The notes below the pieces were generated by a model, which ran no database searches, was not told the DNA's origin, and worked only from the letters and a program-made list of their open reading frames with translations. The translations under genes were made by a program, and so were the position numbers. From an uncultured Monoglobus sp. (GTDB lineage: Bacteria > Bacillota > Clostridia > Monoglobales > Monoglobaceae), in NCBI GenBank assembly GCA_947630505.1, contig CANRHV010000001.1:85277-149276 (forward strand): a stretch of DNA of 64,000 bases, given 5' to 3'. Shown here one piece after another: positions 9,158-16,201 of this stretch (its first letter is position 1; the number at the start of each line of letters is the position of its first letter).

Positions 9158-9911
9158 ATGAAATATGTTGGAAGTAAGAACAGACTGGCAAAATTCATAG
9201 CTCCGATAATGCAACAAACGATTGATGACAACGATATTCGAGAATGTTATGAACCGTTTGTGGGCGGGTGTAACATGATTGACAAAATCAAGTGTGACAG
9301 AAAACTTGCAAGCGATAACAATAAATACTTGATTGCGTTTTGGCAGAAGATAGCGGACGGTTGGGATATTTCACAAGAACCTATGTCTAAAGAGTTGTAT
9401 GCCGACATTAGAGCTAATCCCAATGATTATCCGCCCGAACAGGTAGCATTGGCAGGTTTCTGTGCCTCGTATAACGCCAAATGGTTTGGCGGATATGCAG
9501 GAATTGTTACCACAAAAACAGGAGTTAAACGAAATTATTACGATGAAGCTGTTAGAAATGTTATGAAACAGGCACCATTAATTAAGGATATAGAATTTTC
9601 ACACAGAGATTATCTTGATATTATCCCCCCCCCACAACGCCGTGGTATACTGCGATCCGCCGTATAGGGGTACAACCAAGTACGGTGATAAAAACTTTGA
9701 TTATGAGAAGTATTATTCGTGGGTGAGAGAAATTTCCAAAAACAATATTGTATTTTGCAGCGAATATTCTATGCCTGATGACTTTATCTGTATTTGGCAT
9801 AAAAATACAACAGTAACGCTTGACAAAAGCCAAAAGATAAAATCATGTGAGAAGTTGTTTATACATAACAAAAATCAAACAAAATTTAATTTTTGCGGAG
9901 AACAAATATAG
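9158..9911 (+). pseudogene. Dam-type N6-adenine methyltransferase, frameshifted at a C9 tract
   Basis: ATG 9158 opens MKYVGSKNRLAKFI, with EPFVGGCNMIDKI as motif I. At 9625-9633 there are nine C residues and the frame runs into 12 unrelated codons and a stop at 9667. With eight Cs the protein would continue PPHNAVVYCDPPYRGTTKYG, containing the catalytic DPPY motif, to a stop at 9909-9911, giving a normal length of about 250 residues. So the enzyme is off as read. The tract could be a phase-variable switch, a ribosomal slippage site or a sequencing error. It follows metK by seven bases. Confidence 0.85.
9625..9633 (+). repeat. C9 homopolymer, possible phase-variation tract
   Basis: Nine consecutive Cs interrupt the adenine methyltransferase frame; removing one restores a full-length gene with its DPPY motif. 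It is the longest G/C homopolymer I noticed in the window. Confidence 0.8.
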
Positions 9912-9917
9912 TAGAGA
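9895..9917 (+). repeat. Short dispersed repeat, copy 2 of 3
   Basis: Contains CGGAGAACAAATATAGTAGA across the stop codon of the frameshifted adenine methyltransferase; near-identical to 6529-6548 and similar to 10168-10190. Confidence 0.65.
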
Positions 9918-9935
9918 GAAAATGAAGGTGAGACT

Positions 9936-10163
9936 GTGGCAGTAAAGATAGTATGTGATTTGTGTGGCGAAGATGCAGATGAGACTGAATTTATTTTGCC
10001 ATCTTACGAAGACTGTGTTTATGAAAGAAACGGACAACCAATAGCCAAGGTTTGTGTAGGCATTAAGCCGCGTGCGATCAATTTGTGCCACGACCACATG
10101 AAACAACTTGCGGATTGGATAGACATTTTCTATAAAAGAAAATTTTTAATAAAAACACATTAA
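9936..10163 (+). CDS. Small zinc-finger-like protein
   Basis: 75 residues from a GTG start, preceded by GAAGGTGAG at 9924-9932. It opens KIVCDLCGEDADE and later has LCHDHMKQL, a CxxC...CxxH arrangement that would bind one zinc ion. Many phage proteins of this size and layout are nucleic-acid binders; nothing more specific is visible. Confidence 0.65.
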   Translation: MAVKIVCDLCGEDADETEFILPSYEDCVYERNGQPIAKVCVGIKPRAINLCHDHMKQLADWIDIFYKRKFLIKTH

Positions 10164-10167
10164 TCAT

Positions 10168-10190
10168 AGAGAACAAATATATTAGAGAGA
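10168..10190 (+). repeat. Short dispersed repeat, copy 3 of 3
   Basis: AGAGAACAAATATATTAGAG is a diverged copy of the repeats at 6529 and 9895, placed between the zinc-finger gene and the next gene. Confidence 0.55.
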
Positions 10191-10232
10191 AAAAATTAAA
10201 TTTTAAATATTATTCTGAAGGAGACGATTATA

Positions 10233-10874
10233 ATGACAACAGAAACAATGAACATTCACAAGGCGCTGGCGGAGCTTAAATCTCTGGACAAGCGTATACC
10301 CAATTTAATCAGAGAGTGCGATTACTGCGTGACAAACAAAGTAACAAACGAGAAGATCAATGGTTATACCATAGACGAGGTTAGGGATCTAATCAAGAGC
10401 GATTATCAGAAAATCATTGATCTGATGAAGCGCAGAGACGCTATCAAACGAGCGGTCGTAGCCTCAAACGCGGAAACGGAAGTAACCATCGCGGGAGTTA
10501 AATATACCGTGGCGGTTGCCATTGAAATGAAGAACCACGGCATGGACTATAAGAAACTCCTGCTCCAGTGTATGACAAGCGACCATGTAGATTGCAGTAA
10601 GTCGTTAGCGGCAAACAACGGCGAGAGACTTGAAAAGGCTGCGGATGACTATGTTGCAAATTTCTACGGTTCAAAAGAAAAAGCCGCCAAAACAGAAGAA
10701 GCTATGGCAATGCGAGAGCAGTACATAAGGCAGCGTAAGTATGAATTGATTGACCCTCTGAACGTGATTACCAAGATCGCCGAGCTGTCAGACGAGATCG
10801 AGAAGTTCATGTCCGAGGTTGACGGAGCGCTCTCAACGAGCAATGCCAACACGACAATAGAAATAACATATTAA
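10233..10874 (+). CDS. Helical phage protein of unknown function
   Basis: 213 residues with GGAGA at 10220-10224. The N-terminal part (HKALAELKSLDKRIPNLI) and the segment after residue 140 are strongly helical and likely coiled coil; between them is a short beta-like segment (EVTIAGVKYTVAVAIE). No enzyme motif is seen. Codon use matches its neighbours. It is the last gene before a roughly 500-base non-coding stretch. Confidence 0.75.
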   Translation: MTTETMNIHKALAELKSLDKRIPNLIRECDYCVTNKVTNEKINGYTIDEVRDLIKSDYQKIIDLMKRRDAIKRAVVASNAETEVTIAGVKYTVAVAIEMKNHGMDYKKLLLQCMTSDHVDCSKSLAANNGERLEKAADDYVANFYGSKEKAAKTEEAMAMREQYIRQRKYELIDPLNVITKIAELSDEIEKFMSEVDGALSTSNANTTIEITY

Positions 10875-10933
10875 GCACAACGATAACGTAGTTGCATACC
10901 GAAAACCCTAAAGGTTGGTTGCCCGATTTTTGT

Positions 10934-10967
10934 TAGAGTTTTGCGGGTTAATAAATTTAAAACTCTA
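10934..10967 (+). other. Inverted repeat, 9-bp arms
   Basis: TAGAGTTTT at 10934-10942 pairs with AAAACTCTA at 10959-10967 around a 16-base loop. No T tract follows. It is the only clear structure between the end of the helical protein gene and the tRNA-like gene. Confidence 0.45.
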
Positions 10968-11008
10968 CAAATATTTTGCCCTCATTTGAAATGACGGCAG
11001 CGATGATA

Positions 11009-11080
11009 AGTAAAGTGGCGTAATGGATAGCGCGAACACCCGTTAAGTGTTTATTATAGGTTCAAATCCTATCTTTACAT
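11009..11080 (+). tRNA. tRNA-Asn(GTT)-like gene with C33
   Basis: Acceptor 11010-11015 pairs with 11073-11078 (first position A-A mismatch); T16/G17 linker; D stem GCGT/GCGC-type pairing 11018-11021 with 11030-11033 around AATGGATA; anticodon stem AACAC 11035-11039 with GTGTT 11047-11051, loop CCGTTAA; T stem ATAGG 11056-11060 with CCTAT 11068-11072, loop TTCAAAT. Anticodon GTT reads Asn. No CCA is encoded. Position 33 is C, where U is nearly universal, and the first acceptor pair is mismatched, so function is uncertain. The remaining stretch to 11391 shows nothing I can name. Confidence 0.7.
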
Positions 11081-11391
11081 AATAAAACAGCATACTCACT
11101 GTGACCCGCAGTGCAGAGAGATGGGTTATAAAGAGTAAAATTTAAACTCAAAAACTCAAACAGCAATATTCAAACATTAAACTGTATATCTCTTAAAATT
11201 CGTGCATTAAACCTGAACGCTTTACAAAATCCTTGGTCAAATGTTAGCAGCGCAATCAACGTAGCTTTGGGTGAGCATCAAGGCAGGTATGTAACTACTT
11301 TATATAGATTTCATTTTTTCATATCCAAAACAATTAACTTAAAACAAAACTAACTCACAAAATTTTTGCGTCGCCTGTAGGAGGAAACAAA

Positions 11392-11529
11392 GTGTATGAT
11401 GTTTTGAATATATGCCGTTATGTGATTATATATAGCAATAAACGCAGCTACGGCGTGTCCAATTTGAAACTTCAAAAACTGTTGTACCTCATACAGGCGA
11501 TTGTCTTATGCCGACAGGGATTATTTTAG
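11392..11529 (+). pseudogene. N-terminal fragment of a DUF4065 (Panacea/SocA-like) protein
   Basis: GTG 11392 with a strong AGGAGG at 11379-11384 starts a 45-codon frame reading YDVLNICRYVIIYSN and GVSNLKLQKLLYLIQA, the conserved opening of DUF4065 (Panacea) proteins, which often act as antitoxins or adaptor proteins of phages. A TAG ends it after RQGLF, where the family would continue for another 100 or more residues. Downstream sequence shows no continuation in any frame. Either a relic or a truncated small protein that is still translated. Confidence 0.6.
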
Positions 11530-11550
11530 CGAGAGGTGTGAACATAACCA

Positions 11551-11793
11551 ATGAAACCCAGACTTTTCATAAAAAACCTACCCGAATACACGGGTGATCT
11601 TGACATCAGACTATCGGACTACAGTATTTCTGAAGACGAATACAACCGTGTTGAGATTTACAAGCAGATTGACTCAGATAGCCAACCGATATTGCTTGGT
11701 GGTATAGATGATGTTTACAACGACCCAGACTCTCCGCTATATCATAATGAAATGTTAAGGTTTATCAAGTGCAGAGTAAGGAAACAAATATGA
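11551..11793 (+). CDS. Unknown 80-residue phage protein
   Basis: Begins MKPRLFIKNLPEYTG, with GAGAGGTG at 11531-11538 upstream. Acidic in the middle (LSDYSISEDEYNR) with a basic C-terminus (RCRVRK-like KCRVRKQI). No recognised domain. Its stop overlaps the first Met of the ancestral frame of the next gene (ATG 11790). Confidence 0.55.
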   Translation: MKPRLFIKNLPEYTGDLDIRLSDYSISEDEYNRVEIYKQIDSDSQPILLGGIDDVYNDPDSPLYHNEMLRFIKCRVRKQI

Positions 11794-11803
11794 AAAATAT
11801 GAA

Positions 11804-12526
11804 TTGACAGATGAAACGATGGAGTATGACGGACACACACTACACAGGATACGGGCGCTTAGAGATTTTGGCGATGTCAAAGCGGGAGATTTGGGCGGTT
11901 GGATTGAAAGTGAAGATAATCTTGATCCAGATAAAGACGCTTGGGTGTATGATAACGCAAAAGTTATGGATTCGGCACGCGTTGAGAAATATGCAAGAGT
12001 CTGGGGAATGGCATGTATTAAAGATAATGCAATAGTAAGTGGTGCAAGTTGGGTAAAAGATAATGCACTTGTACTAAATAATGCACGCGTTGATGCTATA
12101 TCTTTGATTAAAGGTCATGCAAGGGTTGTTGGCAACGCTTATGTGCGCAATTCTTCCATTATGGGAGAAGCTTATATTGCTGATTCGGCAAAGATAACGT
12201 GTGGATGTTATATTCTTGGCAATACATGTGTCTGTGGGGATAGTATAGTAACTGACAGTAAAGTACATGGCTGTGCTCGTTTGTGTAACTCTGCTGAAAT
12301 TTTAAACAGCGGTGATTATATTTGCATTGATGGTATCGGCTCACGCCTATCTGCCACAACAGCATTTCGTGACAAAGAACTTGGTATAGCAATATCATGT
12401 GGATGTTTCCTTGGTAATTTATCAGAGTTTAAGAAATGCGTCATAGAAACTCACGGTGACAACAAATATGCCAAAGAGTATTTGGCGCTTATAGATATAA
12501 TCAAAGCACATTTTGAAATCAGTTAA
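11804..12526 (+). CDS. Left-handed beta-helix (hexapeptide-repeat) protein
   Basis: The N-terminus (LTDETMEYDGHTLHRIRALRDFGDVKAGDLGGWIE) and then about 15 imperfect hexapeptide units (ARVWGMACIKDNAIV, ALVLNNARVDA, ARVVGNAYV and so on) mark a beta-helix fold also found in phage and Firmicutes proteins of unknown role. As read, only TTG 11804 can start it. Upstream, ATG 11790 lies one base out of frame: one extra A in the A5 run at 11793-11797 would give MKKYELTDET, the usual family start, so a one-base loss is likely. The protein would be about 240-245 residues. Confidence 0.8.
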   Translation: MTDETMEYDGHTLHRIRALRDFGDVKAGDLGGWIESEDNLDPDKDAWVYDNAKVMDSARVEKYARVWGMACIKDNAIVSGASWVKDNALVLNNARVDAISLIKGHARVVGNAYVRNSSIMGEAYIADSAKITCGCYILGNTCVCGDSIVTDSKVHGCARLCNSAEILNSGDYICIDGIGSRLSATTAFRDKELGIAISCGCFLGNLSEFKKCVIETHGDNKYAKEYLALIDIIKAHFEIS

Positions 12527-12566
12527 AATAAGTATTTGAACGACTAATATTAGGAGGATAAAACAA

Positions 12567-13205
12567 ATGAAAACAGTTATCATGGGACAACATATTGTCC
12601 ACAAATATAAGGTGAATAGTAATCTCAAAGATATTATAGGTGATAACGGCGAAACGAAAGCGGTGTTTATCGCAAAGCCCGCTATCGAGATAACCGACGA
12701 AATTGCCGATGAGCAGATTTGCGAGTTTGATGGTGAAATTAAATTTAACAGCAATAGCGGGGCTTATCTCTCATCATTGTACGCCAGAATCGTAACCATA
12801 GATGGTAAGATGTGTTTGGTCTTACGCACGGAGTTTGAAGTCACTACCCAGACCGAGACAGTCTACACCGACAAGGTGATAAGCGAGACGGATGAATACA
12901 AAGACATCTCAGAAGCTGAGCTCGACGATCTTCTTAAAAAATACAACAAACAAATCATCGAAAGCGACGAAAAAATGCTTAAATATTGCAAACTCTACAA
13001 TCTCACGCCCGAAGACACCGACTGCGAAGAATTGTTTAAAGAGGTTTATGAGGGGTATAAGTTTGAGATTGACGATAAAGGCAACTTGTCTCCCCAAGCA
13101 ATTTCAAAGGTACAAGAGTTTGCTACCACTTCGACCATTACAATACCCAGTGGTAAGATTCACTGGTCAAGTGATGGTATGAGAGCCACATTGTCTGGCA
13201 GTTAA
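12567..13205 (+). CDS. Unknown 212-residue phage protein
   Basis: ATG 12567 has AGGAGG at 12551-12556. The N-terminal half is beta-rich (FIAKPAIEITDEI, YLSSLYARIVTIDGKMCLVLRTEFEV), followed by an acidic helical stretch (ISEAELDDLLKKYNKQIIE) and a Thr/Ser-rich tail. No domain is recognised. It lies 11 bases before the dUTPase gene and is likely co-transcribed. Confidence 0.7.
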   Translation: MKTVIMGQHIVHKYKVNSNLKDIIGDNGETKAVFIAKPAIEITDEIADEQICEFDGEIKFNSNSGAYLSSLYARIVTIDGKMCLVLRTEFEVTTQTETVYTDKVISETDEYKDISEAELDDLLKKYNKQIIESDEKMLKYCKLYNLTPEDTDCEELFKEVYEGYKFEIDDKGNLSPQAISKVQEFATTSTITIPSGKIHWSSDGMRATLSGS

Positions 13206-13216
13206 GGAGAACATAC

Positions 13217-13783
13217 ATGACAGAATTATATACATTCATATTATGGGTCACGGCATTTGTGGTCTCTCTCATAGCACTAGTAATTGTTGACCGTAAACCT
13301 GTGATAAAATTCCGTCTCGCTTCCAAATATGTAACGCTCCCGACCAAACGCGACGAGGACGCAGGATATGACATATATCCGCATTTTAAAGACCTTAGTT
13401 TAGTGATACCTCCCCACAAAACAGCACTAATCCCCACAGGTCTTTACAGTGTAATTCCTAAAGGTTATTATATGCAGCTTAAAGAGCGTAGCAGTACAGG
13501 AAGTAAGACCGTTATTCAACAGGCAGGCGTTATAGATTCGGGCTATAGAGGCGAGTGGAAGGTGCCCATAACCAACGGTGGAACCAAACCTCTTATTATA
13601 GCCAAATTTCCCGAAGATTTTGATAGCACTATGACAACGATTTTGCCCTATAACAAAGCAATTTGTCAGGCAACTCTTGAGAGAGTTCACCCGTCAAAGA
13701 TTAAACGCATTAGCTCGGTTGCGTTTGCTAAATGCTGCAACACAGAGAGGGGAGAGGGTGGTTTTGGCTCTTCCGGCAAATGA
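13217..13783 (+). CDS. dut: dUTPase with an N-terminal membrane anchor
   Basis: Hydrolyses dUTP to dUMP and pyrophosphate, keeping uracil out of DNA and feeding dTMP synthesis. Trimeric dUTPase motifs: DAGYDIY (residues 48-54), RSSTGSK (91-97), GVIDSGYRGEW (104-114), KAICQATLERV (147-157) and RGEGGFGSSGK (178-188). Residues 5-24 form an uninterrupted hydrophobic helix, absent from normal dUTPases, which should tether the enzyme to the membrane. The start is supported by AAGGAGA at 13204-13210. The stop codon overlaps an ATG (ATGA) of the next gene's ancestral start. Confidence 0.93.
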   Translation: MTELYTFILWVTAFVVSLIALVIVDRKPVIKFRLASKYVTLPTKRDEDAGYDIYPHFKDLSLVIPPHKTALIPTGLYSVIPKGYYMQLKERSSTGSKTVIQQAGVIDSGYRGEWKVPITNGGTKPLIIAKFPEDFDSTMTTILPYNKAICQATLERVHPSKIKRISSVAFAKCCNTERGEGGFGSSGK

Positions 13784-14105
13784 ACAAAGAGAAAAATTAA
13801 ATGTAAGACTAAATCATAAACGCTTGTACTGTCCGTTTTGTGAATCTCAAGTAATGGTGCCAAATCTGTTTGGCAAAATCAATGATCTGTATAACAGAAC
13901 CAAAAGGCACACGGCTTATCAACCCGATTATAAGGGTGTACGGATAGACTTATATGCTCACTGCGACGAGTGTGATAAGGATTTGACTTATTGGATTGAC
14001 TGCCATAACAATGCCAAGCTTGGGTTTACGGCGGACGTGTACAAAGTGGAAAGCAGAAAGAAAGGAAATGATAAATTTGCATACAGAAGAAAAAACAATA
14101 TTTGA
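13758..14105 (+). CDS. Zinc-ribbon protein, start region frameshifted
   Basis: The conserved part reads HKRLYCPFCESQVMV, then HCDECDKDLTYWIDC, two CxxC pairs forming a likely zinc ribbon. In the sequence as given the frame can only start at GTG 13758 or TTG 13764, inside dut. The natural start is probably ATG 13780, which overlaps the dut stop as ATGA; one extra A in the A5 run at 13792-13796 would give MNKEKKLNVRL in frame, whereas as read that ATG ends after six codons. The C-terminus is basic (RKKGNDKFAYRRK). It overlaps the next gene by 38 bases. Function unknown, probably nucleic-acid binding. Confidence 0.6.
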   Translation: MVLALPANEQREKLNVRLNHKRLYCPFCESQVMVPNLFGKINDLYNRTKRHTAYQPDYKGVRIDLYAHCDECDKDLTYWIDCHNNAKLGFTADVYKVESRKKGNDKFAYRRKNNI

Positions 14106-14343
14106 TAACATTTTTTTGGATAGGATTGTTGACGCCAACGCTTTTGTAGAACTGATGGGAACAATCCCGAATGACGTGAACGCAATTAGCGGCAATTACG
14201 TTGTTAACGGCAAATCAATACTCGGTCTGTGTAGTCTGAATCTGTGCCAGCCCATTCGCGTAGAAATCAACGGCAAGGTTGATAAGGAGTTTAGCGATAA
14301 GGTTATGGCGTTTAAAAAGCCGTTGGTAAAAGATAACGATTAA
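14068..14343 (+). CDS. HPr-like phage protein
   Basis: 91 residues from ATG 14068 (AAAGGA just upstream). The segment IVDANAFVELMG...ISGNYVVNGKSILGLCSLNLCQPIRVEING follows the HPr fold of the sugar phosphotransferase system: the K-S-I-L-G-L motif around the regulatory serine is conserved. The catalytic-histidine segment near the N-terminus is not recognisable, so it cannot be a normal phosphocarrier. Such HPr-like proteins occur in Firmicute phages and mobile elements; their role is not known to me. Confidence 0.75.
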   Translation: MINLHTEEKTIFDNIFLDRIVDANAFVELMGTIPNDVNAISGNYVVNGKSILGLCSLNLCQPIRVEINGKVDKEFSDKVMAFKKPLVKDND

Positions 14344-14360
14344 CAGGAGGCGTGGTATAA

Positions 14361-14663
14361 TTGAACATTAAAGTTGAAAAGCACCGTGATATATGCGATG
14401 AGCTTAATCAGATATACGAGCGCAAGAACCACGATTACGGCGACAGTTTCCATAAAAGCTGGGTAGAAGAAGGAATGGCGATGCCACGAATAAGGCTCGG
14501 CGATAAGTTTAACCGTTTCAAGACCCTGACCCTCAACACCAATTCACAAGACGCTGATGCTCAACGGGTCAAAGACGAGTCGATCAGAGACACGCTGCTT
14601 GACCTTGCCAATTACGCCATCATGACAATAATGGAATTGGACGAAACGAGGGCGAACACATGA
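14361..14663 (+). CDS. DUF1599 protein (nucleotide-modification-associated, Nmad1-like)
   Basis: TTG start with AGGAGG at 14344-14349. The frame shows KNHDYGDSF, then MPRIRLGDKFNRFKTL and DESIRDTLLDLANYAIM, the conserved core of DUF1599, also described as nucleotide modification associated domain 1. The all-alpha fold and conserved acidic and Lys residues suggest nucleotide binding or pyrophosphohydrolase-like chemistry. It lies in the dUTPase/DUF4406 block and overlaps the next gene by four bases (ATGA), so it is probably part of a nucleotide-handling operon. Confidence 0.85.
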   Translation: MNIKVEKHRDICDELNQIYERKNHDYGDSFHKSWVEEGMAMPRIRLGDKFNRFKTLTLNTNSQDADAQRVKDESIRDTLLDLANYAIMTIMELDETRANT

Positions 14664-15199
14664 GACGTAAATTTAATATTGCAACAGTGATTGTTTTTCC
14701 CGTATTTATAACGATGTTGATTATAGGCGGAATTTTACGGATCAAAGAGTTGTATATTAATGGATTTAACTTTGCCGATGTATGTGATCTTGTGATTTGT
14801 TTCTTGATTATTATATTAGACACAGTTGTACTTATAACAACTTTGCGTGATTTGATATACAAAACCCAATCAAAACCTAATTTTATCTACCTGAGCCACC
14901 CATACGGCGGTGACGAGGCTAATCTCCGTAAATGCGCTACAATATACAAGAAACTGCAACCCGAACTTTACGAGAGCAAAGGACAAGTCTTGTTATCCCC
15001 ACTTCAATCATGCGGTTGTCTGTATAACGATATGAGCTATGAAAACGGACTGTCACTTAGTATGGAACTGCTCAAAATGTGTAGCGAAATATGGATATGC
15101 CCCGGTTGGGAAAACAGTGAAGGTTGTCGCCGCGAAAGAGACTACGCCTACGAGCATGGTATAACAGTACGGTATTTAAGGGAGGATGAATTGTGCTAA
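14660..15199 (+). CDS. DUF4406 protein with two N-terminal membrane helices
   Basis: Residues about 7-26 and 40-62 are hydrophobic helices; from residue 75 a DUF4406 domain follows (FIYLSHPYGGDEANL ... WICPGWENSEGCRRERDYAYEHGITVRYL). DUF4406 belongs to the nucleoside 2-deoxyribosyltransferase-like fold, and the SEGCxxE motif matches the active-site helix region of that group. A soluble domain attached to two membrane segments parallels the membrane-anchored dUTPase two genes upstream. It overlaps the preceding gene by four bases and the next by seven. Confidence 0.83.
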   Translation: MRRKFNIATVIVFPVFITMLIIGGILRIKELYINGFNFADVCDLVICFLIIILDTVVLITTLRDLIYKTQSKPNFIYLSHPYGGDEANLRKCATIYKKLQPELYESKGQVLLSPLQSCGCLYNDMSYENGLSLSMELLKMCSEIWICPGWENSEGCRRERDYAYEHGITVRYLREDELC

Positions 15200-15633
15200 C
15201 CATACGTCCCATTCATCTTAAAGAAGCAAACGCTTTTGTGAAGAACTATCACAGACATAATTTACCCACTGTAGGAGGAAAATTTGCAATTAGTTGTTAC
15301 GAAAATGACCGATTGTGTGGTGTTGCAATATGTGGACGTCCAACAGCAAGAAAACTTGATGACGGAGTTACTCTTGAAATCTATAGAAACTGTACAGATG
15401 GGACTCGTAATGCGTGTAGTAAATTGTATGGTGCGTGTGTAAGGATTGCTAAAAACATGGGTTATAAAAAGGTTGTTACCTATATTTTAGAATCCGAAAA
15501 TGGCGCCAGTGTTAAAGCCAGTAATTTTGTCAATGAAGGAAAAGCAGGTGCACTGGCACAAACGGGAGCACGCCAGCAAAAATATAGGGTAGCTCCAATG
15601 GAATATAAAAAACGATATACATATTATTTGTGA
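15193..15633 (+). CDS. XF1762-family phage protein (GNAT-like)
   Basis: GTG start with GGGAGG at 15179-15184. The sequence closely follows the XF1762 family: EANAFVKNYHRHNLPTVGGKF, GVAICGRPTARKLDDGVTLEI, CTDGTRNACSKLYGA and GYKKVVTYIL. The family is common in phages and prophages and resembles GNAT acyltransferases in fold, with no established function. 146 residues, full length. Confidence 0.85.
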   Translation: MLTIRPIHLKEANAFVKNYHRHNLPTVGGKFAISCYENDRLCGVAICGRPTARKLDDGVTLEIYRNCTDGTRNACSKLYGACVRIAKNMGYKKVVTYILESENGASVKASNFVNEGKAGALAQTGARQQKYRVAPMEYKKRYTYYL

Positions 15634-15671
15634 TAAGATTTAACACGGTATTTAAGAGAGGATGAGTTAAC

Positions 15672-15968
15672 ATGAAAAACAAGATAATTGTACCGCTTTA
15701 TTTTACAGGTGTGTTGATCACATTGATTTTTCCTGCTGTCATATTAAACGTATGCGTGTCACATTTACTCGCCGCAGGATTTTCGTTTACATATTTATGT
15801 TACGCAATATGCTCGGTCATAATTGAAATAACATTTGTGTCCACATTGCATCTTGGGTGGTATCTTATCTCTCTTATTGCAACCCACGAACAAGGATATG
15901 AACCACATGTCAAATCGTGTACAACCAAAGATTGTAGTTGTGAAAATATGGGCAAGGAGGAAAATTAA
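15672..15968 (+). CDS. Small membrane protein with Cys-rich tail
   Basis: 98 residues with two predicted membrane helices (about 5-30 and 38-66) and a soluble tail containing KSCTTKDCSCENMG. AGAGGATG at 15656-15663 precedes it. The stop is directly followed by the start of the glutaredoxin-like gene, so the two are translationally coupled. Cysteines in the tail might link to redox chemistry of the next genes, but this is speculation. Confidence 0.65.
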   Translation: MKNKIIVPLYFTGVLITLIFPAVILNVCVSHLLAAGFSFTYLCYAICSVIIEITFVSTLHLGWYLISLIATHEQGYEPHVKSCTTKDCSCENMGKEEN

Positions 15969-16181
15969 ATGCTGAAATTATACACTACACATTGTCCTGC
16001 ATGTGAAATTATCAGGACAATGCTTGATAACAACAATATAGACTATGAAATTATTGACGATGAGGACAAAGTTTTTGAGACTGCTCAGAAATATAACATG
16101 ACCCACATGCCGTTTGCTGTGGCTGACGACAAAGTATTATCCTCGTCCGAGATCAAGGATTATATACAAACAAAAATTTAA
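15969..16181 (+). CDS. Glutaredoxin/NrdH-like thiol protein
   Basis: 70 residues, LYTTHCPACEIIRTML giving a CPAC active site near the N-terminus, and the conserved Thr-His-Met-Pro cis-proline loop (MTHMPFAVADD). It would reduce disulfides, most likely serving as electron donor to the class III ribonucleotide reductase encoded 20 bases downstream. GGCAAGGAGG at 15951-15960 is a strong ribosome site. Confidence 0.88.
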   Translation: MLKLYTTHCPACEIIRTMLDNNNIDYEIIDDEDKVFETAQKYNMTHMPFAVADDKVLSSSEIKDYIQTKI

Positions 16182-16201
16182 ACAACAGGAGAAGTGATGT
16201 A

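Noticed and set aside
11081..11391. Additional tRNA or small RNA genes after the tRNA-Asn-like sequence
   Set aside because: A CACTG/CAGTG hairpin is present but no cloverleaf or promoter-terminator pair can be supported.
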